Shown piece by piece: positions 34,591-44,202 of a stretch of 64,000 nt of DNA. The notes under the pieces were generated by a model. It had not been told where the DNA came from and searched no databases. It was given only the letters and a program-made list of their open reading frames with translations. The DNA is from Chitinophaga hostae (GTDB lineage: Bacteria; Bacteroidota; Bacteroidia; Chitinophagales; Chitinophagaceae). Within the stretch, counting starts at the first letter, position 1, and the number at the start of each line of letters is the position of its first letter. The DNA lies in NCBI RefSeq assembly GCF_018224885.1, contig NZ_JAGTXB010000010.1:1-64000 (forward strand), read 5' to 3'. The translations under genes and the position numbers were made by a program.

Positions 34591-35157
34591 TTGAGGGAAG
34601 AAGCTAATATACAGCTACTGGTGGAACGGGTGGCATCTCTGGGAGATGAACAGGCTTACAAGGCGTTGTTCCGGATGTTCTACAAGCCATTGAGCCAGTT
34701 TGCCTATTCCATCATAAAATCCTGGGAATCTGCTGAAGAAATCGCGTCAGACGTGTTTATGAACGTCTGGAATCACCGGGAAAGATTGCTGCAGGTTGAA
34801 AATCTCCGCGTATATCTCTATGTTTCTACTAAAAATGTTGCCCTTAATTATCTTAATAAAGCTGCTAAAACCCAGCACTTCAGTCTCGATGAGCTTGCGG
34901 TAGACTTCAGCGTTAGCTATGCCACCCCCGAACAGATCTTTATTTCCGGTGAAATGGTCAAACGAATTGAAGCCGCCGTCAATGCGCTTCCGCCAAAGAG
35001 GAAGATGATCTTTAAACTGATCCGGGAAGATGGTTTGAAGTATAAAGAGGTAGCCCAGATCCTCGATATCTCCGTGAATACCATCGACGTACATATGGCA
35101 CAGGCCCTCAAAAAAATCAGCGAGGTGATCAACCTCTCCTTTATCAAAACAAAATAA
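34591..35157 (+). CDS. ECF-type RNA polymerase sigma factor
   Basis: 188 residues beginning at TTG (no ATG fits the family N-terminus). Region 2 contains FYKPLSQFAYSIIKSWESAE and AEEIASDVFMNVW, region 4 KYKEVAQILDISVNTIDVHM. It belongs to the Bacteroidota SusCD-associated ECF group and opens the ECF-FecR-SusC-SusD cassette. It probably directs transcription of that locus in response to the outer-membrane receptor. Confidence 0.95.
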   Translation: MREEANIQLLVERVASLGDEQAYKALFRMFYKPLSQFAYSIIKSWESAEEIASDVFMNVWNHRERLLQVENLRVYLYVSTKNVALNYLNKAAKTQHFSLDELAVDFSVSYATPEQIFISGEMVKRIEAAVNALPPKRKMIFKLIREDGLKYKEVAQILDISVNTIDVHMAQALKKISEVINLSFIKTK

Positions 35158-35239
35158 TTTAATTTTTTTTTCAGACGGAGTAGTAGATTTTCAAAATTTA
35201 CTTGTCCTTCTATATAATCATGCTTTTGTAATCATACAC

Positions 35240-36295
35240 ATGGAACAGGAAAGAATTTGGCTTTTGATGGGAAGAAAGGTATCGGGCGAAGCCACGATGG
35301 GGGAGTTGCGCGAGCTGGAAGAGCTCCTGCAGAAAGATCCGGACCTGCGATACAAGCTTTCAGTTCTGAGCAACTGGCCTCAGCCAGGCAATAATGAAGA
35401 ATGGAATAACAAAATAGATAACGCATTGGAAAAACATCTTCAGAAAATGGAGACCATTTTTCCTCCGGCAGAACTGCCCGTAAAAAAAGAGGGCAGGAGT
35501 ATCCGCAAAGTCGTATCCATCCTTTCCGTACTGGTACTGATGCTGGGAAGCTATTGCGTTTATCTGCTGGCCGATAAAACATCGCCCAAAACCGATAAAA
35601 CCGCCGTGGCAGCCATTCAAACCCGCGATGGTTCCCGCTCAAAAGCGCAGTTGCCCGATGGTACAGAGGTGTGGCTCAATGGAGGCAGCCGTTTAACCTA
35701 TAATCCTGATATGAACAACCTGGACAGCCGGGAAGTGACACTGGAAGGAGAAGCTTTTTTTGACGTAGCAAAGAATGCAGCAAAACCTTTTCTGATCCGT
35801 ACCACCAAAATGGGGATCAGGGTATTGGGTACCTCTTTTAACGTGAAAGCCTATACGCAGGACAACACAACGGAAGCAACGCTGATTACCGGTGCTGTAG
35901 AGGTAACCCTCAATGATGGAATAGAACGGAGTGTAAAATTGTTGCCTAATCAGAAGATTGTACTCGATCATGGAGATAAACAACCCGCGAAGCCATACAA
36001 CGTGGCTGGTTATAAGGTAGAAAATATCCATAGCAACCCGGTCGATAGCATGGTAACGGAAACAGCATGGTGCAATAATTTCCTGGTTTTTGACAACGAC
36101 AATTTTGAAGATATCGCCCTTAAAATGGAGCGCTGGTATGGGATTAAAGTACATCTCAGCGACAACAAATTAAAAAACTTCCATTTTACCGGCACATTTA
36201 AAAATGAAACGTTTCCGGAAGTACTGGAAGCGCTGAAGGTTACAACATCATTTCATTGCAGGATAACAGGCAATGAAGTATTTATCACCCAATAA
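35240..36295 (+). CDS. FecR-family anti-sigma factor
   Basis: 351 residues. A cytoplasmic N-terminus, one transmembrane helix (VVSILSVLVLMLGSYCVYLL, about 92-112), and a periplasmic FecR domain: AQLPDGTEVWLNGGSRLTYN, LEGEAFFDVAKNAAKPF and GIRVLGTSFNVKAY, with DUF4974 at the end (FEDIALKMERWYGIKVHL). It controls the ECF sigma factor encoded upstream and receives the signal from the SusC STN domain. Confidence 0.95.
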   Translation: MEQERIWLLMGRKVSGEATMGELRELEELLQKDPDLRYKLSVLSNWPQPGNNEEWNNKIDNALEKHLQKMETIFPPAELPVKKEGRSIRKVVSILSVLVLMLGSYCVYLLADKTSPKTDKTAVAAIQTRDGSRSKAQLPDGTEVWLNGGSRLTYNPDMNNLDSREVTLEGEAFFDVAKNAAKPFLIRTTKMGIRVLGTSFNVKAYTQDNTTEATLITGAVEVTLNDGIERSVKLLPNQKIVLDHGDKQPAKPYNVAGYKVENIHSNPVDSMVTETAWCNNFLVFDNDNFEDIALKMERWYGIKVHLSDNKLKNFHFTGTFKNETFPEVLEALKVTTSFHCRITGNEVFITQ

Positions 36296-36422
36296 GGGGT
36301 TGGAAAAAAGCAAAATCGATACCTCTCATATAAAAAAGGGCAAATGCTGCAAACATTTACCCCTTTGTTGAGATCAAAACGGCAGTAAGCTTCACTTGGC
36401 AATGTAGTCCTGTCGTAGTTTT

Positions 36423-39400
36423 ATGACCTTTTACAACCTAAATGTATGGAAAAAATTCCTACATTATGCAATCCTTTTGCGTTTAAAAACATTGGGAAAA
36501 GTTGTACTGATAATGAAACTGGTGTCCTTTATTATTCTTATTACCTGTTTGCAAATAGCAGGAGATGCCTTCGGTCAGCAGGATCGTCGCATCTCTATCA
36601 AAGCGGATTCATTGCCACTGACGCGGGTGCTGAAGCTGATTGAAAAGAAAAGCGGTTATCGTTTTGTATACCGCAATGATCTGATACCAGCCAACAGCAA
36701 AGTGTCGCTTAATGTGAATGATGCTTTGACAGAAGATATTTTACGGAAGATACTGAAGAATACAGGTCTCACTTTTAAGCAACTTTCTGCTAACCTGGTC
36801 GCTATTGCACCGGAAGAAAAAGTGGTCACCGGTATCAGTATCGCCGGAACGGTAACAGATGTTTTCGGACATCCCTTACCAGGTGTGAGTTTGCGTATCG
36901 CAGGCCTTAATAAGGGAACAACTACAGATGAGAAGGGACAGTTTCACATGGAATCACCTTCGTCTGCCACATTGATTTGTTCTTTCATCGGTTATGAAGA
37001 ACAAAAAGTGCCGGTAAATAACAATACCCACTTCAACATTGTGCTGAAAGACGATTCCAAAGGATTGAATGAAGTAGTGGTAGTTGCTTATGGCGTGCAA
37101 ACAAGAAGTTCTTTGACAGGATCAGCTACTATGGTAAACGCCTCATTGTATGATAAGGCGCCCCGTAGCAGCTTCCAGGAAAGCTTACAAGGCAATGTAA
37201 CCGGCTTACAATCTACCAACGGATCCGGTCAGCCCGGATCCGTCCCCAGCGTTCATATACGCGGTATAGGTTCCATTACTGCAGGCAGCTCCCCACTTTA
37301 TGTGGTCGATGGCGTGCCGGTAGTAACAGATAACCTCACCGATTTTAACGTGAACTCCCTGGCAGGTATCAACAGCGCAGATATCGCCTCCATTTCTATT
37401 TTAAAGGATGCTGCTTCGGCTTCTATCTATGGCTCCCGGGCCGCCAACGGGGTGGTGCTTATCACCACCAAAACAGGCAGCCAGGGCAGAACAAAGATCA
37501 GCGCCACCATTCAACGCGGCAGTAACCAGCTCACCATTCCCAAAGCCAACTATCCCCTCAATACAAGGGAAATGATGGAACTCCTGCGGGAAGGATGGGC
37601 ACATAAAGCAGATGGCTCCGGCGAAGCAGGATTTCAGAAAGAACTCGCCGCACGCGGCGTGGATACTACTGTAAATACCGACTGGATCGACGTGTTGACC
37701 CGCCATGGAAGCTATACACAAGCGAATCTGTCTGCCGCAGGCGGAAGTAATAAAACAAAATTTTATGTTTCCGGCGGCTACTACGATTCCAAATCAGCTT
37801 TGAAAGGAGTAGACTATAAACGTATGACGGGTAAGCTCAATCTGAGTAACCAGGCCACCAACCGCTTGTCGTTTGATGTAAACCTGTCACTGTCCTATCA
37901 GCGTGCAAATGCGGTAGGAGATGTGGGACTCATGGCAAACCCCGTACGTTCACTTGTCAGGCTCCAGCCCTGGCTGAAGGTTTACAACAAAGACGGCAGC
38001 TACGATTTCAGTTACAACAACACCTTTAACCCGGTGGCAGTACTGGATGGGAACTCCCGCACCGGCACCACTTATGGCCTGCTGGGAGGCGCCGCCGCCA
38101 AATATATCTTTACCGACTTTCTTTCTTTTGAAACCAAGATCAGTCTCGACCTGAACTACGCCCGCAGCAACACTTTTCTGGCGCCGGGCTTTGGTGACGG
38201 CAGAAATACCAACGGCTGGGTAACGGTGAATAACAGCTTATGGAACAACTGGGTATCTACCAATATCCTGCGTTTCAACAGGCGCTGGGGAAACCACGGC
38301 ATCAGTACCTTTATCGGCTACGAAGCACAAAAAACGACCAACACAGGCAACTCTTCGGATGCATCTAACCTGCTCCCCGGGTTACAACTGCTGGCAGACG
38401 CTTCCAAGCCGGAAAAAGTATCATCCGTGTCCAACGCCAATTCACTGACCGGCGTATTTTTGAACAACAGCTACGATTACAAACAAAAATATTATTTCAC
38501 GGCTTCCATCAGAAGAGACGCTTCGTCCCGCTTTGGCAGCCTGAAAAGAAGCGCCACATTCTGGTCACTGGGAACTGCCTGGAATATTTACAGGGAACCA
38601 TTCCTGCAGAATGTAGACGGAATCAACGAATTAAAGATAAGAGCGAGCTACGGCAGCAACGGAAACCAGGCCATTGACAACTATGCATCGTTATCGTTGT
38701 ATAGTCCGGGAAATGATTATGATGGGAAACCGGGGTATGTGCTCACGCAATACCCCAATCCCTTTCTCACCTGGGAACAGAACCGGCCTTTCAATATCGG
38801 CCTCGATTTTGCCGTGCTTAAAAACCGGTTATCCGGTACCATTGAATATTACAGCAGAACAACATCTCGTTTGCTGCTGAACGTACCGGTATCTTCTTCA
38901 AATGGTATTACTACCGTTTTCAGGAACAATGGAGAGATGAAAAACAGGGGCGTGGAAATATCCCTTTCCTCCCGCAATATCATCGCCACTAACGAAAATG
39001 AATTTTCATGGCGTACAGACGCAAATTTGTCTACGCTGAAAAATATAATCACCAGGCTGGATAATCCGATCTCCGCGCTCTATTATAAAAGAGAAGTAGG
39101 AAAGGATTTCTACCAGTTTTTCCTGCCGGGATTTGCAGGTGCAGATCCGCAAACCGGCGAAGCCCTCTGGTATAAGGACGGTTCCAAAACCGCTACCACC
39201 AATGTTTATGGGGAAGCGCAGCGGTTTTACCAGGGAAGCGCCCTGCCAAAATTTTATGGCGGTATTACCAACTTCCTGAGCTATAAAGGTTTTGATCTCA
39301 GCTTTCAGTTCTTCTATAGCTGGGGAAACAAAGTGGTTGATAACTGGGGACCTTTTACAGAGTCAGATGGCAGCGGCGGATTTGGCGGCAGCTCAAAACT

Positions 39401-39755
39401 ATCACGGCTTACCTACGAAAACCGCTGGCAACATCCGGGCGATATTACGAGTGTACCCAAAGTAGTGTTTGGAGGCACCCAATCAGGCCTGAGCAACCAG
39501 ATATCTTCACGCTTTCTCTATGATGGCAGCTTTATTCGCCTCAGAGATGTGATGCTGGCCTACAGCCTGCCACAAACCTGGTTGAAGAAAGCCAATATCA
39601 TGGATGCAAAAGTTTATGTAAGAGGTAATAATCTCTGGACCTATGTAAAAGATAAACGTCTTACCATGGACCCGGAAGTACCGGTAACAGGTGATTACGA
39701 CCAGCGCCCCCCGGTGTTCAAAACATTTTTGATAGGACTGGATGTAAATTTTTAA
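36423..39755 (+). CDS. SusC/RagA-type TonB-linked outer-membrane protein
   Basis: 1110 residues. A long N-terminal extension ends in a signal-peptide-like stretch (LVSFIILITCLQIAGDAFG); an alternative start at MKLVSF is possible. The STN domain covers about 58-110 (ISIKADSLPLTRVLKLIEKK), then a CarboxypepD_reg domain (GTVTDVFGHPLPGVSLRIAG), a plug with VHIRGIGSITAGSSPLYVVD and ASISILKDAASASIYGSRAA, and a barrel ending TFLIGLDVNF. It imports a ligand bound by the SusD protein encoded just downstream, driven by TonB. Confidence 0.95.
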   Translation: MTFYNLNVWKKFLHYAILLRLKTLGKVVLIMKLVSFIILITCLQIAGDAFGQQDRRISIKADSLPLTRVLKLIEKKSGYRFVYRNDLIPANSKVSLNVNDALTEDILRKILKNTGLTFKQLSANLVAIAPEEKVVTGISIAGTVTDVFGHPLPGVSLRIAGLNKGTTTDEKGQFHMESPSSATLICSFIGYEEQKVPVNNNTHFNIVLKDDSKGLNEVVVVAYGVQTRSSLTGSATMVNASLYDKAPRSSFQESLQGNVTGLQSTNGSGQPGSVPSVHIRGIGSITAGSSPLYVVDGVPVVTDNLTDFNVNSLAGINSADIASISILKDAASASIYGSRAANGVVLITTKTGSQGRTKISATIQRGSNQLTIPKANYPLNTREMMELLREGWAHKADGSGEAGFQKELAARGVDTTVNTDWIDVLTRHGSYTQANLSAAGGSNKTKFYVSGGYYDSKSALKGVDYKRMTGKLNLSNQATNRLSFDVNLSLSYQRANAVGDVGLMANPVRSLVRLQPWLKVYNKDGSYDFSYNNTFNPVAVLDGNSRTGTTYGLLGGAAAKYIFTDFLSFETKISLDLNYARSNTFLAPGFGDGRNTNGWVTVNNSLWNNWVSTNILRFNRRWGNHGISTFIGYEAQKTTNTGNSSDASNLLPGLQLLADASKPEKVSSVSNANSLTGVFLNNSYDYKQKYYFTASIRRDASSRFGSLKRSATFWSLGTAWNIYREPFLQNVDGINELKIRASYGSNGNQAIDNYASLSLYSPGNDYDGKPGYVLTQYPNPFLTWEQNRPFNIGLDFAVLKNRLSGTIEYYSRTTSRLLLNVPVSSSNGITTVFRNNGEMKNRGVEISLSSRNIIATNENEFSWRTDANLSTLKNIITRLDNPISALYYKREVGKDFYQFFLPGFAGADPQTGEALWYKDGSKTATTNVYGEAQRFYQGSALPKFYGGITNFLSYKGFDLSFQFFYSWGNKVVDNWGPFTESDGSGGFGGSSKLSRLTYENRWQHPGDITSVPKVVFGGTQSGLSNQISSRFLYDGSFIRLRDVMLAYSLPQTWLKKANIMDAKVYVRGNNLWTYVKDKRLTMDPEVPVTGDYDQRPPVFKTFLIGLDVNF

Positions 39756-39762
39756 GGTATTC

Positions 39763-41208
39763 ATGCAGAAGCGATATACATACGGTGTCATTATTTTGCT
39801 GGCTGGCCTGCTAAGTGCCTGCAACAAGGACTTCCTTGAGCTGAAACCAGACCAGGCAACGGAAACAGGTAAAGCCATCAGGGATTTGCCTGGTTTACGG
39901 GCAGCCATCAGCGGGGTGTATTCACTGATGCAGAGCGAAGATTATTACGGACGCACCATGCCGCTGCTGCCGGATCTGCGGTCAGACAACAGCTTCATCA
40001 GCGTGATCAACAGCAACCGCTATCGGAACCAGGATCAGTACATAGTTACCGCTAACGATGTATATACTACCGACTCGTGGAACCGGTTATACAGCGTAGT
40101 AGCCAATGCCAACATGGTGATTTCGAAAGGACCTGCTATTTCGCTGCTGCCTTCCGCGGCAGACAGCATCGAAGCAAAACAGATTGTAGCAGAAGCATAC
40201 GCAGTAAGGGCACAGGTGTTTTTTGATTTGGCGCGCATGTATGCACAACCATATAACTATACGGCAAACGCGTCGCACATGGGCATTCCCATTGTAACCA
40301 TCACCGATGTAGATGCTATACAGTCGCCATCCCGCAGCAGTATGAAAGATACTTATGCACAGATCATCAGCGACCTGACAACGGCGATTCGTAAACTGGA
40401 AGAAAGCAAAAGCACTGCTTTCACAACAGGCAGGATGAATGTTTATTCCGCAAAGGCACTGCTGTCAAGGATACTGTTGTATAAGGAAGACTGGCAAGGC
40501 GCCGCCGCCATGGCAGATGACGTCATTAAGTCAAATAAATATGCACTGCTGACAGGAGAAAAGCTGTTGTCAGATTTTAAAATGACCGGTAACAACGAAA
40601 CAGTTTTTGAAATCGTTAACACAGCGGTGGATAATCGCGGTACCGATGGACTCGGATATATGTTTAGCCAGGACGGCTATGGTGATGTACTGGCCACTAC
40701 CGATATATACAACATCTATACAGCCGGCGATGTGAGAAGAAATTTTTTGAAGAAAGGTAAACGCGCTGGTAATGGCGGAGAAGATCCCGCTAATATCATC
40801 ACCAAATACAGCGATGTAACCACTTTTATAGAAAGTATAAAAGTGATGCGGTTGTCAGAATTATACCTGATCCGTGCAGAAGCACGGGCACACCTTGGAC
40901 GCATTCCTGAAGCTCAGGCTGACCTGAATGTAGTGGCGCAACGCGCCGATCGCAATGCTCCGCCGGTAACCGCTACCGGGCAGGCGCTCCTGGATGCTGT
41001 GCTGTTGGAAAGACGCAAGGAGCTTGCTTTTGAAGGACATCGCTTATTTGACCTGACAAGAACAAAACGATCATTCACCAAATACCTGGCGAGTGACAAA
41101 AATATAAAGGTGATGTGGCCCAGCACGAAAGTGATATTGCCCATCCCGCAAAGAGAACTGGATGCTAACCCCAATATTCGCAACCAGCAGAACGAAGGTT
41201 ACAATTAA
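39763..41208 (+). CDS. SusD/RagB-family surface lipoprotein
   Basis: 481 residues. Lipobox LLSACNKD (Cys about 20), then the SusD-like TPR region: LELKPDQATETGKAIRDLPG near the start and the conserved C-terminal motif RRKELAFEGHRLFDLTR. It would be exposed on the outer face and cap the SusC pore, binding glycan or other polymer fragments. It lies 7 nt after the SusC gene and ends before a strong terminator, so the SusC-SusD pair is one unit. Confidence 0.95.
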   Translation: MQKRYTYGVIILLAGLLSACNKDFLELKPDQATETGKAIRDLPGLRAAISGVYSLMQSEDYYGRTMPLLPDLRSDNSFISVINSNRYRNQDQYIVTANDVYTTDSWNRLYSVVANANMVISKGPAISLLPSAADSIEAKQIVAEAYAVRAQVFFDLARMYAQPYNYTANASHMGIPIVTITDVDAIQSPSRSSMKDTYAQIISDLTTAIRKLEESKSTAFTTGRMNVYSAKALLSRILLYKEDWQGAAAMADDVIKSNKYALLTGEKLLSDFKMTGNNETVFEIVNTAVDNRGTDGLGYMFSQDGYGDVLATTDIYNIYTAGDVRRNFLKKGKRAGNGGEDPANIITKYSDVTTFIESIKVMRLSELYLIRAEARAHLGRIPEAQADLNVVAQRADRNAPPVTATGQALLDAVLLERRKELAFEGHRLFDLTRTKRSFTKYLASDKNIKVMWPSTKVILPIPQRELDANPNIRNQQNEGYN

Positions 41209-41231
41209 ATCTAAACCGCCTTTGTTAATAA

Positions 41232-41270
41232 TTGGTTTTTGCTTACGAGCTGGTTGGTTTTTGCTTATGA
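41232..41270 (+). repeat. 22-nt imperfect tandem repeat
   Basis: TTGGTTTTTGCTTACGAG is followed 22 nt later by TTGGTTTTTGCTTATGAG. It is a short duplication between the SusD stop codon and its terminator; no role is visible. Confidence 0.6.
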
Positions 41271-41275
41271 GAAGT

Positions 41276-41307
41276 AAAGTCCCGGTGGATCCACCGGGAC
41301 TTTTTTT
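41276..41307 (+). terminator. terminator of the SusC-SusD operon
   Basis: AAAGTCCCGGTG (41276-41287) pairs perfectly with CACCGGGACTTT (41292-41303) over 12 bp, with a T-tract. It separates the SusCD genes from the deacetylase operon. Confidence 0.92.
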
Positions 41308-41358
41308 ATTCCCCTCGCCACTCAACCATTTTATCTGCTTCTCCCACTAATTAATTAT

Positions 41359-41366
41359 TACTTTTG
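41359..41366 (+). promoter_or_regulatory. -7 box for the deacetylase operon
   Basis: TACTTTTG overlaps a possible TTG start at 41364 and lies 27 nt before the ATG at 41394; this supports the ATG as the true start. Confidence 0.5.
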
Positions 41367-41393
41367 ACAATCCGTAAATTCACGTATCGCCAA

Positions 41394-43874
41394 ATGGTTA
41401 TAAGACGTTACACCGCCCTGGTCATCATTATACTGGCAGCAATGGGCTTGCCCGCTATGGCGCAGCCTTCGCCTGTATGGAATGCTGCAGACATTAAACT
41501 GCAAATGAAAAAACTCGATACGCTGGGAAGCGTATTGTATATTGCCGCCCATCCCGACGACGAAAACACCCGTTTGCTGGGCTACCTGGCGAAAGAAAAA
41601 CTATATCGCACGGGCTACCTGTCGCTCACCCGCGGCGATGGCGGCCAAAACCTCGTGGGCAACGAACAATCAGAGCTCCTGGGCCTGATCCGTACCCAGG
41701 AACTGCTGGCTGCCCGCCGTATCGACGGGGCCGAACAGTTCTTTACCCGTGCACAGGATTTCGGCTTCTCCAAAAATCCACAGGAAACCTTCACTATCTG
41801 GGACCGGGAGAAGATTCTGGGAGATGTGGTATACATGATCCGTAAATTTCAGCCGGACGTGATCATATGCCGCTTCCCGGCAGATAGCCGCGCCGGTCAC
41901 GGACATCATACCGCCTCCGCCATGCTGGCGGAAGAAGCCTATGCCGCCGCAGCGGATCCCGCACGCTTCCCGGAACAGCTGAAACAGTTAAAACCCTGGC
42001 AAGCCAAACGTATCCTCTGGAATACGTTTAATTTCGGCAGCGTAAATACCACTGCCGATGACCAGTTTAAGATGGACGTAGGCACCTTTAATCCATTGCT
42101 TGGTAAGGGCTTCGGGGAAATTGCCGCCGAAAGCCGCTCCCAGCACAAAAGTCAGGGCTTTGGTGTGCCCGCCTCACGCGGCAGCTCACAGGAATACTTT
42201 CTCACCATAAAAGGTAATACACCCAAAAACAACCTGTTGGATGATGTAAACACCAGCTGGGCAAGGGTGCCCGGGGGGAGTAAAGTAGGCGCACTGGTAG
42301 ATGCTGCGCTTGCCGCCTACAACATGGAGGATCCCGCCGCATCAGTACCAGCTCTGCTGGAAATACGCAGTGCCATACAGGCCTTACCCGATGGCTACTG
42401 GCGTAACCTGAAACTAAGAGAAACAGAACAACTGATATACGCCTGCGCCGGGCTTTGGGCAGAAGCCTACAGCACTTCGCCTACCGTGGTGCCTGGCTAT
42501 AACATGGAAGCCACCGTACAACTGATTAACAGGGGACCCGTAAAAATTACACTGGAACAGATTGACCTTCCGGGTAAAGCAAATATCGCAGGCAAACAGG
42601 AACTGGCCTTTAATAAATTCACCAGCATTTCCCAAAGCCTGGCAGTACCCGCCGGTACGCCGGAATCAGAGCCATACTGGCTGGCTGAATCACATCCGGT
42701 GGGCATGTATATAATAAAAGACCCGTTGCTGGTGGGATATCCCGAAAACATACCTGCGTTGCAGGCAGAAATCCGTTTCCGTATCGGCGACCAGGATTTT
42801 ACGATGCACCGCCCCTTACAATATAAATATACCGATCCGGTAAAAGGAGAGATCTATCAGCCGTTGGTGATTGCGCCACCGGTAGTAGCGGATCTTAGCA
42901 GCCAGGTATATATTTTTACAGACACCAAACCACAATCGGTGCCCGTGAAAATAAAAGCGATGACGGATAACGTGAAAGGAAACGTACACCTGAAGCTGCC
43001 TGCCGGCTTTACCGCCGGTACCAATAACCTGTCTTACGCACTGGCCGCTAAAGGCGATGAAATAGAATTACGGTTTAATATTAATCCCGTAAAAAGTGCG
43101 GCAGAAAATCACGTAGATACGTTTACGGTAGTCATGGAATGTAACGGGAAAGAATATACGCAAAGCTTGCAACAGATCCGTTATGATCATATTCCATTGA
43201 TCACCCTGTTTCCAGAAGCACAGGCCAGGCTGGTATCTGTAAACCTCAAACATAATGGGAACCGCCTGGGATATATACCCGGAGCAGGTGACATGGTGGC
43301 GGCTTCCCTGCGCCAGGTAGGGTACGATGTAACAGAACTGGGAGAGAAGGACATCATGGGCGGTAACCTGCAACAATACGATGCCATTATCGCCGGCGTA
43401 CGTGCTTATAACGTAAACGCACGTATGAAATACTGGCAGCCCCGGCTGATGGAGTATGTAAAAGAGGGCGGTAAGCTGATCATCCAGTATAATGTAAATG
43501 GTCCGCTGGTGATCAATGACCTGGGCCCTTATCCATTCAGTCTTTCCCGTGACAGGGTAACCGATGAAAATGCACCGGTGAAACTGATCAACGCCAAAGA
43601 CCCGGTATTTCATTATCCTAACGAAATCACTGCGGCCGACTTCAACGGATGGGTGCAGGAAAGGGGATTATATTACACAGTGAACGCTGATAAGGCTTAT
43701 ACCAGGCTTTTTGCGATGAATGATAAAGGAGAATCGCCGCTGGATGGTGCTGCATTGCTGGCACACTATGGCAAAGGGTGCTATGTTTATACCGGCTTGT
43801 CTTTTTTCAGACAGCTGCCGGCAGGTGTACCTGGTGCATACCGGTTATTCGTAAACCTGATTTCTGTTAAATAG
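41394..43874 (+). CDS. PIG-L-family deacetylase with C-terminal GATase-like domain
   Basis: 826 residues from the ATG at 41394; the signal peptide VIRRYTALVIIILAAMGLPA follows at once. The PIG-L/LmbE domain carries the metal-binding motif AHPDDEN and the later GHGHHTASAMLAEEAY. PIG-L enzymes remove acetyl groups from N-acetylglucosamine derivatives with Zn. A middle beta-sandwich region and a C-terminal domain (GAGDMVAASLRQVGYDVTEL, YDAIIAGVRAYN), similar to ThuA/glutamine-amidotransferase-like folds, complete the protein. It is probably periplasmic and acts on material brought in by the adjacent SusCD system. Confidence 0.9.
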   Translation: MVIRRYTALVIIILAAMGLPAMAQPSPVWNAADIKLQMKKLDTLGSVLYIAAHPDDENTRLLGYLAKEKLYRTGYLSLTRGDGGQNLVGNEQSELLGLIRTQELLAARRIDGAEQFFTRAQDFGFSKNPQETFTIWDREKILGDVVYMIRKFQPDVIICRFPADSRAGHGHHTASAMLAEEAYAAAADPARFPEQLKQLKPWQAKRILWNTFNFGSVNTTADDQFKMDVGTFNPLLGKGFGEIAAESRSQHKSQGFGVPASRGSSQEYFLTIKGNTPKNNLLDDVNTSWARVPGGSKVGALVDAALAAYNMEDPAASVPALLEIRSAIQALPDGYWRNLKLRETEQLIYACAGLWAEAYSTSPTVVPGYNMEATVQLINRGPVKITLEQIDLPGKANIAGKQELAFNKFTSISQSLAVPAGTPESEPYWLAESHPVGMYIIKDPLLVGYPENIPALQAEIRFRIGDQDFTMHRPLQYKYTDPVKGEIYQPLVIAPPVVADLSSQVYIFTDTKPQSVPVKIKAMTDNVKGNVHLKLPAGFTAGTNNLSYALAAKGDEIELRFNINPVKSAAENHVDTFTVVMECNGKEYTQSLQQIRYDHIPLITLFPEAQARLVSVNLKHNGNRLGYIPGAGDMVAASLRQVGYDVTELGEKDIMGGNLQQYDAIIAGVRAYNVNARMKYWQPRLMEYVKEGGKLIIQYNVNGPLVINDLGPYPFSLSRDRVTDENAPVKLINAKDPVFHYPNEITAADFNGWVQERGLYYTVNADKAYTRLFAMNDKGESPLDGAALLAHYGKGCYVYTGLSFFRQLPAGVPGAYRLFVNLISVK

Positions 43875-43888
43875 GGATTGAAAGAAAA

Positions 43889-44065
43889 ATGAGTAAGAAA
43901 CACGAACAAAACAGGCCCCGGTTGAAGATAGCGGCCATATTCTGTATTATCCTGGGTTTGCTGATAGGTTTTTCTATTAAGCGGGTACAGGTAGGTTTAG
44001 TGATTGGCATCGGACTGGGACTGTTAACAGGAAGTATGTGGAGCAAAAGCAATTCAAACGATTAA
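43889..44065 (+). CDS. 58-residue two-helix membrane protein
   Basis: A small ORF starting ATG AGT AAG AAA at 43889, 14 nt after the deacetylase stop. The product has a basic N-terminus (MSKKHEQNRPRLK), one helix (IAAIFCIILGLLIGFSI), a short KRVQ turn, a second helix (VGLVIGIGLGLLTGSM), and a polar tail. It ends with TAA overlapping the ATG of the next micro-ORF (TAATG). No family was recognised. Tight coupling suggests a small subunit or assembly factor for the transporter encoded downstream. Confidence 0.75.
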   Translation: MSKKHEQNRPRLKIAAIFCIILGLLIGFSIKRVQVGLVIGIGLGLLTGSMWSKSNSND

Positions 44066-44202
44066 TGTCTATGACAGCTGACAACCCGCACGAAGAGAAA
44101 CCGCCCTTGTTTCCGTCATGGAACTGGTGGTATATACTGGTAATAGCCTGGCTGCTGTTGCTGATCGTGCTCTTCTACTTATTCACCAAAACCTTTTCAT
44201 GA
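44065..44202 (+). CDS. 45-residue single-helix membrane protein
   Basis: Starts at 44065, overlapping the preceding stop (TAATG), and ends at 44202, overlapping the symporter start (ATGA). The sequence is MSMTADNPHEEKPPLFPSWN then WWYILVIAWLLLLIVLFYLF and TKTFS: one transmembrane helix after a Pro-rich polar N-terminus. The pattern of a one-helix microprotein translated into a sodium/solute symporter is reminiscent of YhdT-PanF and DUF4212-SSS pairs, but this one has no sequence similarity I recognise. Confidence 0.75.
   Translation: MSMTADNPHEEKPPLFPSWNWWYILVIAWLLLLIVLFYLFTKTFS

Noticed and set aside
44118..44198. N-terminal extension of the symporter from the upstream ATG
   Set aside because: It falls in another frame of the 45-residue micro-ORF, and the ATG at 44199 has the ATGA overlap and begins the family N-terminus.
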